Below, piece by piece: positions 16,693-25,960 of a DNA stretch of 64,000 nt. The translations under genes and the position numbers were made by a program. This stretch comes from Novosphingobium ginsenosidimutans (GTDB lineage: Bacteria > Pseudomonadota > Alphaproteobacteria > Sphingomonadales > Sphingomonadaceae). The stretch spans positions 372,001 through 436,000 of the forward strand of contig NZ_CP042345.1 in the NCBI RefSeq assembly GCF_007954425.1, read 5' to 3'. Within the stretch, counting starts at the first letter, position 1, and every line of letters begins with the position of its first letter. The notes below the pieces were generated by a model. The model saw only the letters and a program-made list of their open reading frames with translations, was not told the origin of the DNA and ran no database searches.

Positions 16693-17793
16693 ATGACTAA
16701 CGCCCCTGCCCCCAAGCCCTGGATCAATGCCATCCACGCCTATGTTCCCGGCAAGGCGAGCGGTGCGGACGGGCGGCCGCTGGTCAAGCTTTCGGCCAAC
16801 GAGAACCCGCTGGGCACCAGCGCGGCGGCCCTGGCAGCGCGGGCCGCTGCGCAGGTTCCCAGCCTCTATCCCGATCCGGGCAGCAGCGATTTGCGCGAAG
16901 CCCTGGGCGCGCTGCACGGGATCGACCCGGCGCGGATCGTGCTGGGCACCGGTTCGGACGAACTGCTGAACCTGGCCGCGCAGGGCTATGCCGGCCAGGG
17001 CGACGAGGTGCTGTTCTCACGCTTCAGCTTTGCGGTTTACGACATCGCCGCGCGGCGCTGCGGGGCCGTGCCGATCGAGGCACCGGACAAGGACTATGGC
17101 AGCGATGTCGATGCCCTGCTGGCCGCCGTGACCGAGCGGACACGGGTGGTATTCCTGGCCAATCCGAACAACCCGACCGGGACCTACCTGCCGGCGAGCG
17201 AGGTGGCGCGGCTCCATGGCGGGCTGCCCGCCGACGTGCTGTTCGTGCTCGACCAGGCCTATGCCGAGTATCTGACGCCCGAGCAGGACGACCACGGCCT
17301 TGAGCTGGCGGCGGCCCACGCCAACGTGCTCGTCACCCGCACCTTCTCCAAGATCTATGGCCTGGCGGGTGAGCGGATTGGCTGGGCCACCGGGGCGCCG
17401 GGGCTGATCGATACGCTCAACCGGATCCGCGGGCCGTTCAACGTGACCAACAGCGGCCAGGCCATGGCGCTGGCGGCAGTGGCCGACCAGGCCTTCGTGA
17501 CCGCATCGCGCGAGCATAACCGGGCCGAGCGGGCGCGCTTTGCCGCCGCGATCGAGGCCTTGGGCAATCACGGCCTGCGCGCCGTGCCGAGCGAGGCGAA
17601 TTTCCTGCTGGTGCTGTTCGAAGGCGCACTGAGCGCCGAGGCGGCCTACAACGGGCTGGCCGAGCGCGGCTATATCGTCCGCTGGCTGCCCAACCAGGGC
17701 CTGGGCCATGCACTGCGCATCACGATTGGCACGGCGGAGCAGATGGACGCCATTGCCGCCGCGCTGCGCGAAATGGCGGAGGCGGCCCGATGA
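16693..17793 (+). CDS. hisC: histidinol-phosphate / aromatic aminotransferase
   Basis: This class I/II PLP aminotransferase (366 aa) has [11 protein letters not shown] near the start, [11 protein letters not shown], the LDQAYAEY motif and PLP-binding Lys220 in [12 protein letters not shown], all HisC-type. It overlaps the arogenate/prephenate dehydrogenase gene by ATGA. That pairing suggests the enzyme also aminates prephenate or works in tyrosine and phenylalanine synthesis; HisC homologues with aromatic specificity are well known. Confidence 0.93.
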   Translation: MTNAPAPKPWINAIHAYVPGKASGADGRPLVKLSANENPLGTSAAALAARAAAQVPSLYPDPGSSDLREALGALHGIDPARIVLGTGSDELLNLAAQGYAGQGDEVLFSRFSFAVYDIAARRCGAVPIEAPDKDYGSDVDALLAAVTERTRVVFLANPNNPTGTYLPASEVARLHGGLPADVLFVLDQAYAEYLTPEQDDHGLELAAAHANVLVTRTFSKIYGLAGERIGWATGAPGLIDTLNRIRGPFNVTNSGQAMALAAVADQAFVTASREHNRAERARFAAAIEALGNHGLRAVPSEANFLLVLFEGALSAEAAYNGLAERGYIVRWLPNQGLGHALRITIGTAEQMDAIAAALREMAEAAR

Positions 17794-18701
17794 GTTTTGA
17801 GCGCGTCGCGATCATCGGCCTCGGCCTGCTGGGCGGTTCGATCGGCCTGGCGGTGCAGGATCGCCTGCCTGGCGTCGCCACCACCGGCTGGGACCGCGAT
17901 CCCGCCACCCGCGCCCGCGCCGCCGAGCGCGGCCTGGTCGGTACGGTCTGCGAAACCGGGGCCGAAGCCGTCGCGCAGGCTGACCTGGTGATCTTCTGCG
18001 TGCCCGTTGGCGCGATTGGCGAAGTGGCAGGCGAACTGGCCAGCGCCATTCCCGCCGGAGCCGTGATCAGCGACGTCGGCTCATCCAAGCAGAGCGTGGC
18101 AGAGGCGCTGGCGAAGGCCTTGCCAGGTCACACCGTCATCCCGGCCCACCCGGTGGCGGGGACCGAGCGTTCCGGGCCGGATGCGGGCTTTGCCAGCCTG
18201 TTCCTGGGCCGCTGGTGCATCGTCACCCCGCCCGAGGGCGCGGATGCGGCCAAGGTCGCGGCGCTGTCTGCTTTCTGGGAGGGCCTGGGCGCCAAGGTCG
18301 AGCTGATGGATGCCCAGCATCATGACCTGGTTCTGGCCGTCACCAGCCACCTCCCGCACCTGATCGCCTATACCATCGTCGGCACGGCCTCCGATCTTGA
18401 GGGCGTGACGCAGAGCGAGGTCATCAAGTACTCGGCCGGCGGTTTCCGCGACTTCACCCGTATCGCCGCCTCCGACCCGACAATGTGGCGCGACGTGTTC
18501 CTGACCAACAAGGACGCCGTGCTCGAAATGCTCCAGCGCTTCAGCGAGGATCTGACCGCGCTGCAGCGGGCGATCCGGTGGGGCGATGGCGATACGCTGT
18601 TCGACCTGTTCACCCGCACCCGCGCGATCCGCCGCTCGATCATCGCCGAAGGCCAGGACGATGCGCGGCCCGACTTCGGCCGCAGCGATCACGCCGGTTA
18701 A
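17790..18701 (+). CDS. prephenate/arogenate dehydrogenase (TyrA/TyrC family)
   Basis: The NAD(P)-binding Rossmann motif [17 protein letters not shown] opens the protein. It is followed by [12 protein letters not shown], the [15 protein letters not shown] active-site segment with its conserved His, and [14 protein letters not shown]. The enzyme oxidatively decarboxylates prephenate or arogenate toward tyrosine. Alphaproteobacterial members of this monofunctional type are often cyclohexadienyl dehydrogenases accepting both. It is coupled to hisC by ATGA and is 303 aa, a normal length. Confidence 0.94.
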   Translation: MSFERVAIIGLGLLGGSIGLAVQDRLPGVATTGWDRDPATRARAAERGLVGTVCETGAEAVAQADLVIFCVPVGAIGEVAGELASAIPAGAVISDVGSSKQSVAEALAKALPGHTVIPAHPVAGTERSGPDAGFASLFLGRWCIVTPPEGADAAKVAALSAFWEGLGAKVELMDAQHHDLVLAVTSHLPHLIAYTIVGTASDLEGVTQSEVIKYSAGGFRDFTRIAASDPTMWRDVFLTNKDAVLEMLQRFSEDLTALQRAIRWGDGDTLFDLFTRTRAIRRSIIAEGQDDARPDFGRSDHAG

Positions 18702-18711
18702 GCGGGATGGG

Positions 18712-19965
18712 TTAGACCAGCAGGAAGACTGCGGCGATTACCCACATCACGGCGGTCGCCAGCCAGCCCACGGCCTTCAACCGCCGCGACAGCACCAGCT
18801 TGCCCATGACCTTGGGATTGGTCGCGATGAACATGGTGACGGTCATCAGCGGCGGAGCGAGCAGGCCGTTGACCACGGCCGCCCAGTAGAGCGCCTTCAT
18901 CGGATCGATGCCGATGAAATTGAGCGCGATCCCGCCCGCTGTTGCCAACACGATCACGCCGTAGAAAGCCTTTGCTTCCTTGGGCTTGCGGTTCAAACCT
19001 TCAGTCCAGCCGAAGGTTTCGCTCACCGCATAGGCAGCGCTCCCGGCCAGGACCGGCACGGCCAGCAGGCCGGTGCCGATGATCCCGACCGCAAACAGCG
19101 CGAAGGCCAGATTTCCGGCAATCGGGCGCAGCGCCTCGGCCGCCTGGGCCGCGCTTTCGATCTCGCGCACGCCATTGGCGTGCAGCGTCGCCGCGGTGGC
19201 GATCACGATGCACAGCGCGACCAGGTGCGAGAAGCCCATGCCGACCAGCGTATCGAGCCGGATCCGGCGCAGTTCCGGCCCGGCATCCCGCGGGCTGATG
19301 TGGAGCGGCTTGGTGTGGCGGCGGTGCTGTTCCTCCACCTCCTGCCCGGCCTGCCAGAAGAACAGGTAGGGGCTGATCGTGGTCCCGAAGATCGCCACCA
19401 GGGCCATCGCGTGATCGCGATCGAAGCTGAATTGCGGCACCAGCAGGCCGCGCGCAGCCTCACCCAGTGGCACATTGGCCACCAGCACCACGCCGACATA
19501 GGCAAACAGTGACAGCGTGGCCCACTTCAGCACGCGGGCGTAGCTGTTGTAGCTCAGGAACACTTCCAGCAGCACGCTGACCACCCCGAAACCGACGGTA
19601 TAGGCCAGCACCGGCCCGGGGATCAGCAGCGCGACCGCCGCGCCCATCGCGCCAAGGTCCGCGCCGAGGTTGATGACATTGGCCACCAGCAGCAGGATCA
19701 CCACCACGCGCAGCAAGGCGGGCGAATAGTGCCGCCGCAGGTTCTGGGCGATGCCGCGTCCAGTCGTCGCGCCGATCCGCGCGCAGATCGCCTGGATCGC
19801 GGCGAGGAGCGGAAAGCCGAAGACTAGCGTCCAGCCCATGCCATAGCCGAACTGCGCGCCGACCTGGCTGTAAGTGCCGACGCCCGAGGGATCGTCATCC
19901 GCCGCGCCCGTAACCAGCCCTGGCCCCAGCACGTCGAGCGGGGAGCGCCGGGCCTGGTCGCTCAC
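18712..19965 (-). CDS. NRAMP-related metal transporter with atypical binding motifs
   Basis: Eleven or so membrane helices with NRAMP topology are visible. The helix-1 motif is GAADDDPSGVGTYSQ instead of the canonical DPGN. The helix-6 segment is FGTTISPYLFFWQ instead of the A-T-V-M-P-H stretch of canonical Mn/Fe carriers, so the soft-metal-binding Met and the following His are absent. Canonical members import Mn2+ or Fe2+ with protons; members lacking the Met include Mg2+ transporters (NRMT). It shares ATGA with plsC upstream. Confidence 0.9.
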   Translation of the reverse strand: MSDQARRSPLDVLGPGLVTGAADDDPSGVGTYSQVGAQFGYGMGWTLVFGFPLLAAIQAICARIGATTGRGIAQNLRRHYSPALLRVVVILLLVANVINLGADLGAMGAAVALLIPGPVLAYTVGFGVVSVLLEVFLSYNSYARVLKWATLSLFAYVGVVLVANVPLGEAARGLLVPQFSFDRDHAMALVAIFGTTISPYLFFWQAGQEVEEQHRRHTKPLHISPRDAGPELRRIRLDTLVGMGFSHLVALCIVIATAATLHANGVREIESAAQAAEALRPIAGNLAFALFAVGIIGTGLLAVPVLAGSAAYAVSETFGWTEGLNRKPKEAKAFYGVIVLATAGGIALNFIGIDPMKALYWAAVVNGLLAPPLMTVTMFIATNPKVMGKLVLSRRLKAVGWLATAVMWVIAAVFLLV

Positions 19966-20654
19966 GCGGCGGGGCCGTTCAGGGCGTTGATCGCATCCTG
20001 GACCCGCGCCTCGATTTCCTCGCGCGGGAGGCCCGGCGGAATCGTTTCGCCGATCCGGTAAGTCACTGTCCCGGACTGCTTGAGCCAGCGGTGGTAAAGC
20101 GGCCCGCTGTTGGCCGCGACCGGCACGACAGGCAGGCCAAGCAGCTTGTAAAGCCCGGCAAACCCGGCCTGCAACTCGCCGCGCTGGCCAAAGGGCACAC
20201 GGGTGCCTTCCGGGAAGATCACCAGCGGCCGGCCCTCAGCGCTATAGGCGCGCGCCGCGCTCAGCATCTTGCGCAGCGCCGAAGCACCCTGGTCACGCTG
20301 GACCGCGATCAGGCCATAGCGCTGGCCGACCTTGCCCCAGACCGGAATGCGCATCAGTTCCGCCTTGGCGAAAACCACCGGGCGATCAAAGAAGCCGGGG
20401 ACGTAGATCGCCTCGTAGAATGACTGGTGTTTCATCGCGATCAGGATTGGGCCCTTGGGGATCTCACCCTCTACTACCAGTTTGATGCCCAACAGGTTCC
20501 GCGCGATCGCCGCATGAAAGCGCGACCAGCGCTCCACCGTCAGTCGGAAGGCCCGGTCCATCCCCAAGGCATACTGTGCCGCAGCCAGCAGCACATAGGC
20601 CGGGCTGCCCAGATAGAAGGCCATGTAGAAAAGGAAGTTGCGCAGCAGGATCAT
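19962..20654 (-). CDS. plsC: 1-acyl-sn-glycerol-3-phosphate acyltransferase
   Basis: PlsC makes phosphatidic acid from lysophosphatidic acid at the inner membrane. The catalytic block I is KHQSFYEA, a HX4E version of HX4D that is common in alphaproteobacteria. Block III is IFPEGTRVPFG and block IV is VPVAANSG. One N-terminal hydrophobic helix is present (LFYMAFYLGSPAYVLLAA). Length of 230 aa is typical. It is downstream of ftsE-ftsX-ydcF in a compact minus-strand run. Confidence 0.94.
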   Translation of the reverse strand: MILLRNFLFYMAFYLGSPAYVLLAAAQYALGMDRAFRLTVERWSRFHAAIARNLLGIKLVVEGEIPKGPILIAMKHQSFYEAIYVPGFFDRPVVFAKAELMRIPVWGKVGQRYGLIAVQRDQGASALRKMLSAARAYSAEGRPLVIFPEGTRVPFGQRGELQAGFAGLYKLLGLPVVPVAANSGPLYHRWLKQSGTVTYRIGETIPPGLPREEIEARVQDAINALNGPAA

Positions 20655-20660
20655 GACGGG

Positions 20661-21203
20661 TCACTGCGGCCGTAGCGCAGCAGCAAGGCTGCGCGCCAGA
20701 TACTTGTTGTATTCGCGAAACAGGGTCGACAGGCTCGGGCGCGTCGGCACGGCATCGGCAACAATGGTGACGCCAGGCGGGGCCAACCGGTCCAGTTCCA
20801 ACCGGGCGCGGCGCATATGCCAGTCACTGGTCACCAGGCGCACGCTCTCAACCCGCTGACGCCTTAGCCATTCGGCGGTTTCCAGCGCATTCGACTGGGT
20901 GTCCATCGCCTGATATCCCAGCGTAACACAGCAAGCCATCCGCGCGGGGCGCACGCGATACTCGATCGCAAACTCGTATGGCTTGACGCTGCGATCCACG
21001 CCCGAGACCAGGAGCCGCCGCGACCAGCCGCGCTTGACCGCTTCAAGTCCGCGCTCAATTCGCCCGGCCCCGCCCGTCAGCACGACCACGCCATCGGTGC
21101 GCTCCTCACCCGCCGGTTGCGGCAGATTTACGGCGAACAGCACAAAGCCCAGCGCCCAGATCAGAACAATGAAACCGAAGAACCGGCCAAGCGTGCGAGC
21201 CAT
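20661..21203 (-). CDS. YdcF/DUF218 family membrane-anchored protein
   Basis: An N-terminal membrane helix (about residues 5-25, LGRFFGFIVLIWALGFVLFA) precedes a DUF218 domain. The domain shows DGVVVLTGGAGRIERGLE, LLVSGVD and LVTSDWHMRRARLELDR. Relatives such as ElyC/SanA/YdcF act in envelope maintenance; the exact reaction is not established. The start is ATG at 21203 (MARTLGRFFG), two bases beyond the ftsX stop region, so it is part of the ftsEX transcription unit. Confidence 0.9.
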   Translation of the reverse strand: MARTLGRFFGFIVLIWALGFVLFAVNLPQPAGEERTDGVVVLTGGAGRIERGLEAVKRGWSRRLLVSGVDRSVKPYEFAIEYRVRPARMACCVTLGYQAMDTQSNALETAEWLRRQRVESVRLVTSDWHMRRARLELDRLAPPGVTIVADAVPTRPSLSTLFREYNKYLARSLAAALRPQ

Positions 21204-21205
21204 GA

Positions 21206-22147
21206 TCAAAGCATCCGCCGCAGCGCGCGCAGCACGGTCCAGCGCGCGGTCAACATGGCGAGACCCACCCCGCCGACCGGGACCAGCGCCAGCAGCAGCC
21301 AATCAACCCAGCCCAGCGCACCGCCATTGACCAATCCGGCGTCGAGCCCGGCAAACTGCTGTCCCAGCAGCAGCACGGCCACCAGGCCAAGCCCCAGGCC
21401 GATTGCCCCGCCTCCAGCCGCATCGAAGCCAACCGAACGCTGGAACAGTCGCGCGATCTGTTGATCGGTGCCGCCCAGCAGATGGACGATCTCGATCGTC
21501 TCGCGATTGGTGCCAAGCGCATTGCGCACCGCCAGCAGCACCACCGCCGCCAGCGCCGCTGCCAGCAGGCCGACGAGGGCCAGGGCCAGCAGCCGTAGCG
21601 AATCGATCGCGCCAAAGACCGGCCGCAGCCAGGTCGACTGGGCATCCACGCGCGCATTGGGTGTCACTTCGCGCAGCAGGCGCCGCAGCGAACCAAGCTT
21701 TTCGCCCGTCACCTCTTCGCGCAGCCGCACGTCGACGATCGCCGGGACAGGGATTTCCTGTCCCTCGATCACCAGCCCGCCAAGCCATGGCTCGATCAAC
21801 TGCTCAACCTCTTCCTGGCTGACCACGGTTGCCGCATCGATCCCCGGCACGGCGTTAAGCCGCTTTGCAGCAGCTTCGGCCTGGCGCAACCGCGCCGTGG
21901 GATCCGCTTCGACGATCTGGACTGTCACCCCGCCAGCCAAGGTATCGGCGGCATTGCGCGCAACATTGCTGGCGGCAAGACCAGCAGCAGCGGCGATGAC
22001 CGTCAGCGCGACCATGATCGCGATCACCCAGGGCATCGGCCCGGCCAGGCGTGACTGCGGAACCAGCTCGGTATCGTTGAGGCCCGAGAGCGACCGCAAT
22101 CCGCGCATCAGCGAACTGCCCGGTACCGGGGGAAGTTTGATCGCCAT
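21206..22147 (-). CDS. ftsX: cell division protein FtsX
   Basis: FtsX is the membrane partner of FtsE that transmits ATP-driven signals to periplasmic peptidoglycan hydrolase activators at the division site. Four hydrophobic helices are visible: one near residues 38-62 and three in the C-terminal half (about 180-300). Between the first two lies a periplasmic domain with the VPGIDAATVVSQEEVEQL stretch. The C-terminal VHLLGGTDQQIARLFQ segment is family-typical. It lies five bases after ftsE. Confidence 0.93.
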   Translation of the reverse strand: MAIKLPPVPGSSLMRGLRSLSGLNDTELVPQSRLAGPMPWVIAIMVALTVIAAAAGLAASNVARNAADTLAGGVTVQIVEADPTARLRQAEAAAKRLNAVPGIDAATVVSQEEVEQLIEPWLGGLVIEGQEIPVPAIVDVRLREEVTGEKLGSLRRLLREVTPNARVDAQSTWLRPVFGAIDSLRLLALALVGLLAAALAAVVLLAVRNALGTNRETIEIVHLLGGTDQQIARLFQRSVGFDAAGGGAIGLGLGLVAVLLLGQQFAGLDAGLVNGGALGWVDWLLLALVPVGGVGLAMLTARWTVLRALRRML

Positions 22148-22152
22148 GCCGC

Positions 22153-22881
22153 TCAGCCCTGCATCGACCGCGGGCGCGGCGGATAGCGCAGCGCACCGGT
22201 TGGATCGGACAGCCGCCCCTTGTCGAGCCGCATAATCAGCGAATCCGGCACCTTCTTGAGCAGGTGGACATCGTGGGTCGCGACAACCACGGTCGTTCCC
22301 AGCCGGTTGAGTGCTTCGAACAACCGCAGCAGTTTGACCGCCATGTCAGGATCGACGTTACCGGTCGGCTCGTCGGCGACCAGCAGTTCGGGTCGGCCGA
22401 TCACGGCCCGGGCGATCGCCACGCGTTGCTGCTCTCCGCCCGAAAGCTGGGCCGGGCGGGCCTGCATCCGGTCAGCCAGGCCAACCCATTCAAGCATGTC
22501 GGTGACGGGCTTCGTCAGCTCGCGCTCGGCTACCCCGGCCACCCGCAAGGGCAGCGCAACGTTGTCATAGGCCGAGAGATGCTCGACCAGCCGGAAGTTC
22601 TGGAACACCACGCCCAACCGGCGGCGGAAGCCCGGCAGGCGATCGCGCGGCAGGGTGATCGCATCGGTGCCGAACATCCGGATCATCCCGCGCGACGGGC
22701 GCTGGGCGAGATAGAGCAGCTTGAGCAGCGAGGTCTTGCCGGCACCACTCGCCCCGGTCAGGAAATAGAAGCTGCCCGGGAAAAGCGTGAACGAAACATC
22801 GCTCAGCACCTCGCGATCGGTGCCATAGCGCAGCCCGACATTGTCGAAATGCACGATCTCCCCGGGGCCGGCTGTGGTCAT
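22153..22881 (-). CDS. ftsE: cell division ATP-binding protein FtsE
   Basis: This ABC ATPase has Walker A GASGAGKTS, signature LSGGEQQRVAIARA, Walker B LLVADEPTGNVD and a switch His in VVATHDVHLL. VVFQNFRLVEHLSAYDNVA is the Q-loop region typical of FtsE. It works with FtsX at the septum. ATG at 22881 (MTTAGPGEIVHF) is preferred; the extended frame to 22956 is not conserved in type. Length of 242 aa. Confidence 0.95.
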   Translation of the reverse strand: MTTAGPGEIVHFDNVGLRYGTDREVLSDVSFTLFPGSFYFLTGASGAGKTSLLKLLYLAQRPSRGMIRMFGTDAITLPRDRLPGFRRRLGVVFQNFRLVEHLSAYDNVALPLRVAGVAERELTKPVTDMLEWVGLADRMQARPAQLSGGEQQRVAIARAVIGRPELLVADEPTGNVDPDMAVKLLRLFEALNRLGTTVVVATHDVHLLKKVPDSLIMRLDKGRLSDPTGALRYPPRPRSMQG

Positions 22882-23042
22882 CCTGGAGTTCCGGGGGTCA
22901 TCGCGGGCAAGGTCAATCCGGCAAGAGGGTTCTTCGCGGGCGGCTATAGCGACCAATCAATGTGGAAAAAAGGGCAATGCAGCGCAGCTTCACCGTCCTT
23001 GCGCTTGCTCCCTTGCGGCACACCATGCTTAACGGTGGCACG

Positions 23043-23969
23043 ATGATCATCGCGTGCCCCGCCTGTGCCACCCGTTATGTCGTGCCCGACAGTGCGATCG
23101 GCGTCGACGGGCGGACCGTGCGCTGTGCCAAGTGCAAGCACAACTGGTTCCAGGAAGGCCCGCAGATCGCGCCGCCACCCGCGCCGGCACCAGTGCCACC
23201 GCCGCCGCCAACGCCCGAGCCGGAAGCTGCTGAGCCGCCCAAGGCCGAAGCCGAAGCCGCGCCGCCCACTTCGGGCTGGAACTGGTCGGAACCGGCGGAA
23301 CCGGCAGCCGAACCGGCCGATGCTGCTTCAAAGCCTGAGTCCGAAGCACCGACTGAGCCCGAACCGCAGCCGGCACCTGAACCGGAACAGGAACCTGCTC
23401 CGGCCAGCCACCGGCTGGATGCCGCACCGCCGGTAGACGAGGTTCCCGTCCCGCCGGTCTATTCCGAACCGATCTATCAAAGTCCCTATGGCGACTATGA
23501 CGAGGCTTCGCAGTTCGACCACCAGCCGCTGCTGGCACCGCGGCGCAATCCGGCCCGGATGTGGATGATGGCCGCCGTGCTGTTCGCCGCGATCTCGATC
23601 GGGGCAGTCGGCGCAACGGCCTGGTACGGCCTGCCGGACTGGATGCCCTTCGCCAAGCCGGTTTTCGCCAAAGAGCAGCCGGGGCTGAAGCTGGAATTTC
23701 CGCCGCGCCAGCAGGACCGCTATCAACTGCCCAACGGCACCTGGTATTTCGGCGCCAACGGCACGGTCACCAACACCTCGCAAAGCCCGCGTTCGGTGCC
23801 GGGGATCCTGATCGTGCTGCGCGAAAAAGGCGGGCGGATCGTCTATAGCGCCGAAGTCCGCTCACCCAAGCGCGTCCTGGCGCCAGGTGAAAGCGCCGAC
23901 ATTCGCGAGGCCCTGGTACCGGTACCCAAGTCCGGCGTGCGGGCTGAATTCGGCTGGAAGCCAAACTAG
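23043..23969 (+). CDS. MJ0042-type zinc-ribbon membrane protein
   Basis: The first 40 residues form a zinc ribbon (MIIACPACATRYVVPDSAIG, then VRCAKCKHNWFQ) with two CxxC pairs. A long Pro/Glu/Ala-rich linker (about 45-165) leads to one membrane helix (about 178-200, MWMMAAVLFAAISIGAVGAT). A C-terminal periplasmic domain with GANGTVTNTSQSPRSVPGIL and LAPGESADI follows, like DUF3426. The ATG at 23043 starts the ribbon. It is divergent from ftsE, and this neighbourhood is conserved in related bacteria. Function is unknown. Confidence 0.88.
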   Translation: MIIACPACATRYVVPDSAIGVDGRTVRCAKCKHNWFQEGPQIAPPPAPAPVPPPPPTPEPEAAEPPKAEAEAAPPTSGWNWSEPAEPAAEPADAASKPESEAPTEPEPQPAPEPEQEPAPASHRLDAAPPVDEVPVPPVYSEPIYQSPYGDYDEASQFDHQPLLAPRRNPARMWMMAAVLFAAISIGAVGATAWYGLPDWMPFAKPVFAKEQPGLKLEFPPRQQDRYQLPNGTWYFGANGTVTNTSQSPRSVPGILIVLREKGGRIVYSAEVRSPKRVLAPGESADIREALVPVPKSGVRAEFGWKPN

Positions 23970-23970
23970 G

Positions 23971-24183
23971 CTATTCGAACTCGATCAGCGCCTGCCCGGT
24001 GCCATTGCGCCGGACCTGGCGGTGTGGCTCCTGCGGGCCGGGATCAATCGTCGCTCGCGCTGCCGAAACGATCTCGACCGTCGCCAAGGCCACAGCCTGA
24101 ACCCCGCCGCGCGGCGCTTCGGGTGCCGGCGCAGAAGCGCCTGCGGCAACGGTCAGCAGGAGCAGGGGAGCAATCATCGCCAT
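23971..24183 (-). CDS. small exported hypothetical protein (70 aa)
   Basis: It has a short signal peptide (MAMIAPLLLLTVAAGASA) followed by a Pro/Ala segment, and ends in TGQALIEFE. It is convergent with the zinc-ribbon gene with a two-base gap. The start may be 24183 or the ATG at 24177. No family is recognised; periplasmic location is inferred from the signal. Confidence 0.62.
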   Translation of the reverse strand: MAMIAPLLLLTVAAGASAPAPEAPRGGVQAVALATVEIVSAARATIDPGPQEPHRQVRRNGTGQALIEFE

Positions 24184-24322
24184 AGGTAAACGGCGAATTT
24201 ACCATAACCGCAATCGTTCAGAACGGGACGTCCCGGCCCGGCACAGTACGTGTAAGGTGCCGCGCCCTTTCCGCGCTTGCACCCCCCGGAACCCTTTGCT
24301 AATGGCCCGCTCCTACCCCCCC

Positions 24323-24342
24323 GGGGCGACAAGCTTCGCCCC
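24323..24342. terminator. short GC-rich hairpin before tRNA-Leu
   Basis: GGGGCGA (24323-24329) pairs with TCGCCCC (24336-24342) around a six-base loop, followed by GTTGATTT, ending nine bases before the tRNA. It could be a terminator for transcripts entering from the left or a tRNA 5' leader hairpin. Confidence 0.35.
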
Positions 24343-24351
24343 GTTGATTTA

Positions 24352-24438
24352 GCGGTCGTGGCGGAATTGGTAGACGCGCAACGTTGAGGTCGTTGTGGGC
24401 GAAAGCCCGTGGAAGTTCGAGTCTTCTCGACCGCACCA
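24352..24438 (+). tRNA. tRNA-Leu (GAG)
   Basis: An 87-base cloverleaf with a long variable arm: acceptor GCGGTCG / CGACCGC, D-loop with GGTAGAC, anticodon loop TTGAGGT giving GAG at 24386-24388, variable arm GGGCGAAAGCCCG and T-arm TTCGAGT. The terminal CCA is encoded. Confidence 0.96.
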
Positions 24439-24614
24439 ATCAGTCTCACAAGGTAACCGAGTTTGGCCTTCGGGCATCGCATGCCCGAAGAACGGCGCAG
24501 TTCCGCGCGGTTTAAGGGCTGGGCCTAATAGGGTTGAAGCCAGAGACTCTTGGCGGCACTCCGGCTGCAGCCAACAACTCATATAAAGGCAAAACGCCAG
24601 GACTCTGAATCGCA

Positions 24615-25457
24615 GTGAATTATCGCCATTCTTTCCATGCCGGCAACAGCGCCGATGTCGTGAAGCACAGCCTGCTGATCGCACTCGTGCGGGCCTTGCA
24701 GCACAAGCAGAGCGCATTGACCCTGATCGATACCCATGCCGGCTGCGGGCTGTACGATCTTGCTGGCGAGGAGGCAGGCCGCACCGGCGAGGCCGCACAG
24801 GGCGTGCTGCGGGCCTTTGCCGATCCGAACCCCTTGCTGGGCGAATACCGTGCCGCCGTAGAGGCGGTGAATGACGGAGATACCGGGGGAGCAGCACCGC
24901 GCCTCTACCCCGGCTCGCCGCGGATTCTGGCGCAGCTTCTGCGCCCGCAGGACTTCCTGATTCTGAATGAAAAGCATCCTCAGGATGTCGATACTCTGCG
25001 CAGCGCAATGCGCGGCACATCTGCCGCCGTGCATGCGCGCGACGCTTACGAATTCTGGCTGGCGATGCTGCCGACCCGATCCCCTCGCGGTGTGGTTGTG
25101 GTTGACCCGCCGTACGAGCAGACGGACGAACGCGCTCGCATCACGGCCACGCTCGCCGCGGCACACCGCAAATGGGCACATGGCGTGACGGTGATCTGGT
25201 ATCCGCTGAAAGACCGCGCCACGCAATCGCGGTGGAAGCAGCAGCTGCGCCGGCTCGGAATCCCCAAGTTCCTGTGCGTGGAACATTGGCTTTACGACAG
25301 CGATCAGCCGGGCAGCTATAACGGCGCCGGTCTCTTTATCGTGAACCCGCCCTACGCCTTTTCGCAGGCGCTGCCGCCGCTGTTGGAAGCCCTGCGCGCC
25401 GCGCTGGCGCCCGAGGGGCACCGGGGCGAGATCACGGCGGATTGGCTGAACGACTAA
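24615..25457 (+). CDS. rlmJ: 23S rRNA (adenine(2030)-N6)-methyltransferase
   Basis: RlmJ methylates A2030 in 23S rRNA. The N-terminus MNYRHSFHAGNSADVVKHS is the family signature. LIDTHAGCGLYDL is the SAM site region, and VVVVDPPYEQTDER is the catalytic (D/N)PPY motif. The start is GTG at 24615. Length of 280 aa is normal. It stands alone after tRNA-Leu. Confidence 0.96.
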   Translation: MNYRHSFHAGNSADVVKHSLLIALVRALQHKQSALTLIDTHAGCGLYDLAGEEAGRTGEAAQGVLRAFADPNPLLGEYRAAVEAVNDGDTGGAAPRLYPGSPRILAQLLRPQDFLILNEKHPQDVDTLRSAMRGTSAAVHARDAYEFWLAMLPTRSPRGVVVVDPPYEQTDERARITATLAAAHRKWAHGVTVIWYPLKDRATQSRWKQQLRRLGIPKFLCVEHWLYDSDQPGSYNGAGLFIVNPPYAFSQALPPLLEALRAALAPEGHRGEITADWLND

Positions 25458-25480
25458 GCTAAACGAAGGCTGGCGTGCAG

Positions 25481-25801
25481 CTAGTTGCCATCAGCATCGA
25501 CCACGAAAACGATCGGCTTTCCCCGCGAAGCGGGCTCCCAACCGGCCTGCAAGGCTGCTTGGATGCCCCTGATTATGACCGCGTCACTGACCTGAAGCCG
25601 GCCGCGCTGCATGCCCTTCAGCAAGCGCTTCGGCGGGGGGAATTCCAGCAAGGCGCCGCGCTGTGTGTGCCTGCGCAGCAAAGCGACAGTCATGCCTTTC
25701 CAGCCTTCAGACTCGCCCCACTGCGGCTCGCTGCGCAGCTCCCACTCGTATTGAAACCCGTCGACGTCGACGATACCGGAAAGCTTGTGGATCTTGGTCA
25801 T
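25481..25801 (-). CDS. hypothetical protein (106 aa)
   Basis: It is a small soluble protein starting MTKIHKLSGIVDVDGFQYEW, with alternating strands and a C-terminal KPIVFVVDADGN. There is no signal peptide or membrane segment. ATG at 25801 is chosen over an upstream frame beginning at 25837. It follows kup on the minus strand after about 160 bases. Unnamed proteins of this type occur in alphaproteobacteria; function unknown. Confidence 0.7.
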   Translation of the reverse strand: MTKIHKLSGIVDVDGFQYEWELRSEPQWGESEGWKGMTVALLRRHTQRGALLEFPPPKRLLKGMQRGRLQVSDAVIIRGIQAALQAGWEPASRGKPIVFVVDADGN

Positions 25802-25960
25802 GCTGCCAGACCTAGCAGGTCTACGTCCACAAACCACCGGGGGTTGCAGATCGGCGCACCTGGACGACCGCCTGCTTCGTGGAGTGCCAGATCAGCACGC
25901 AATGACTCGTGTGCTCGGCGTGCGCAGTCATCGCAATGATCGCGGCGGATTGTGTGAAAC

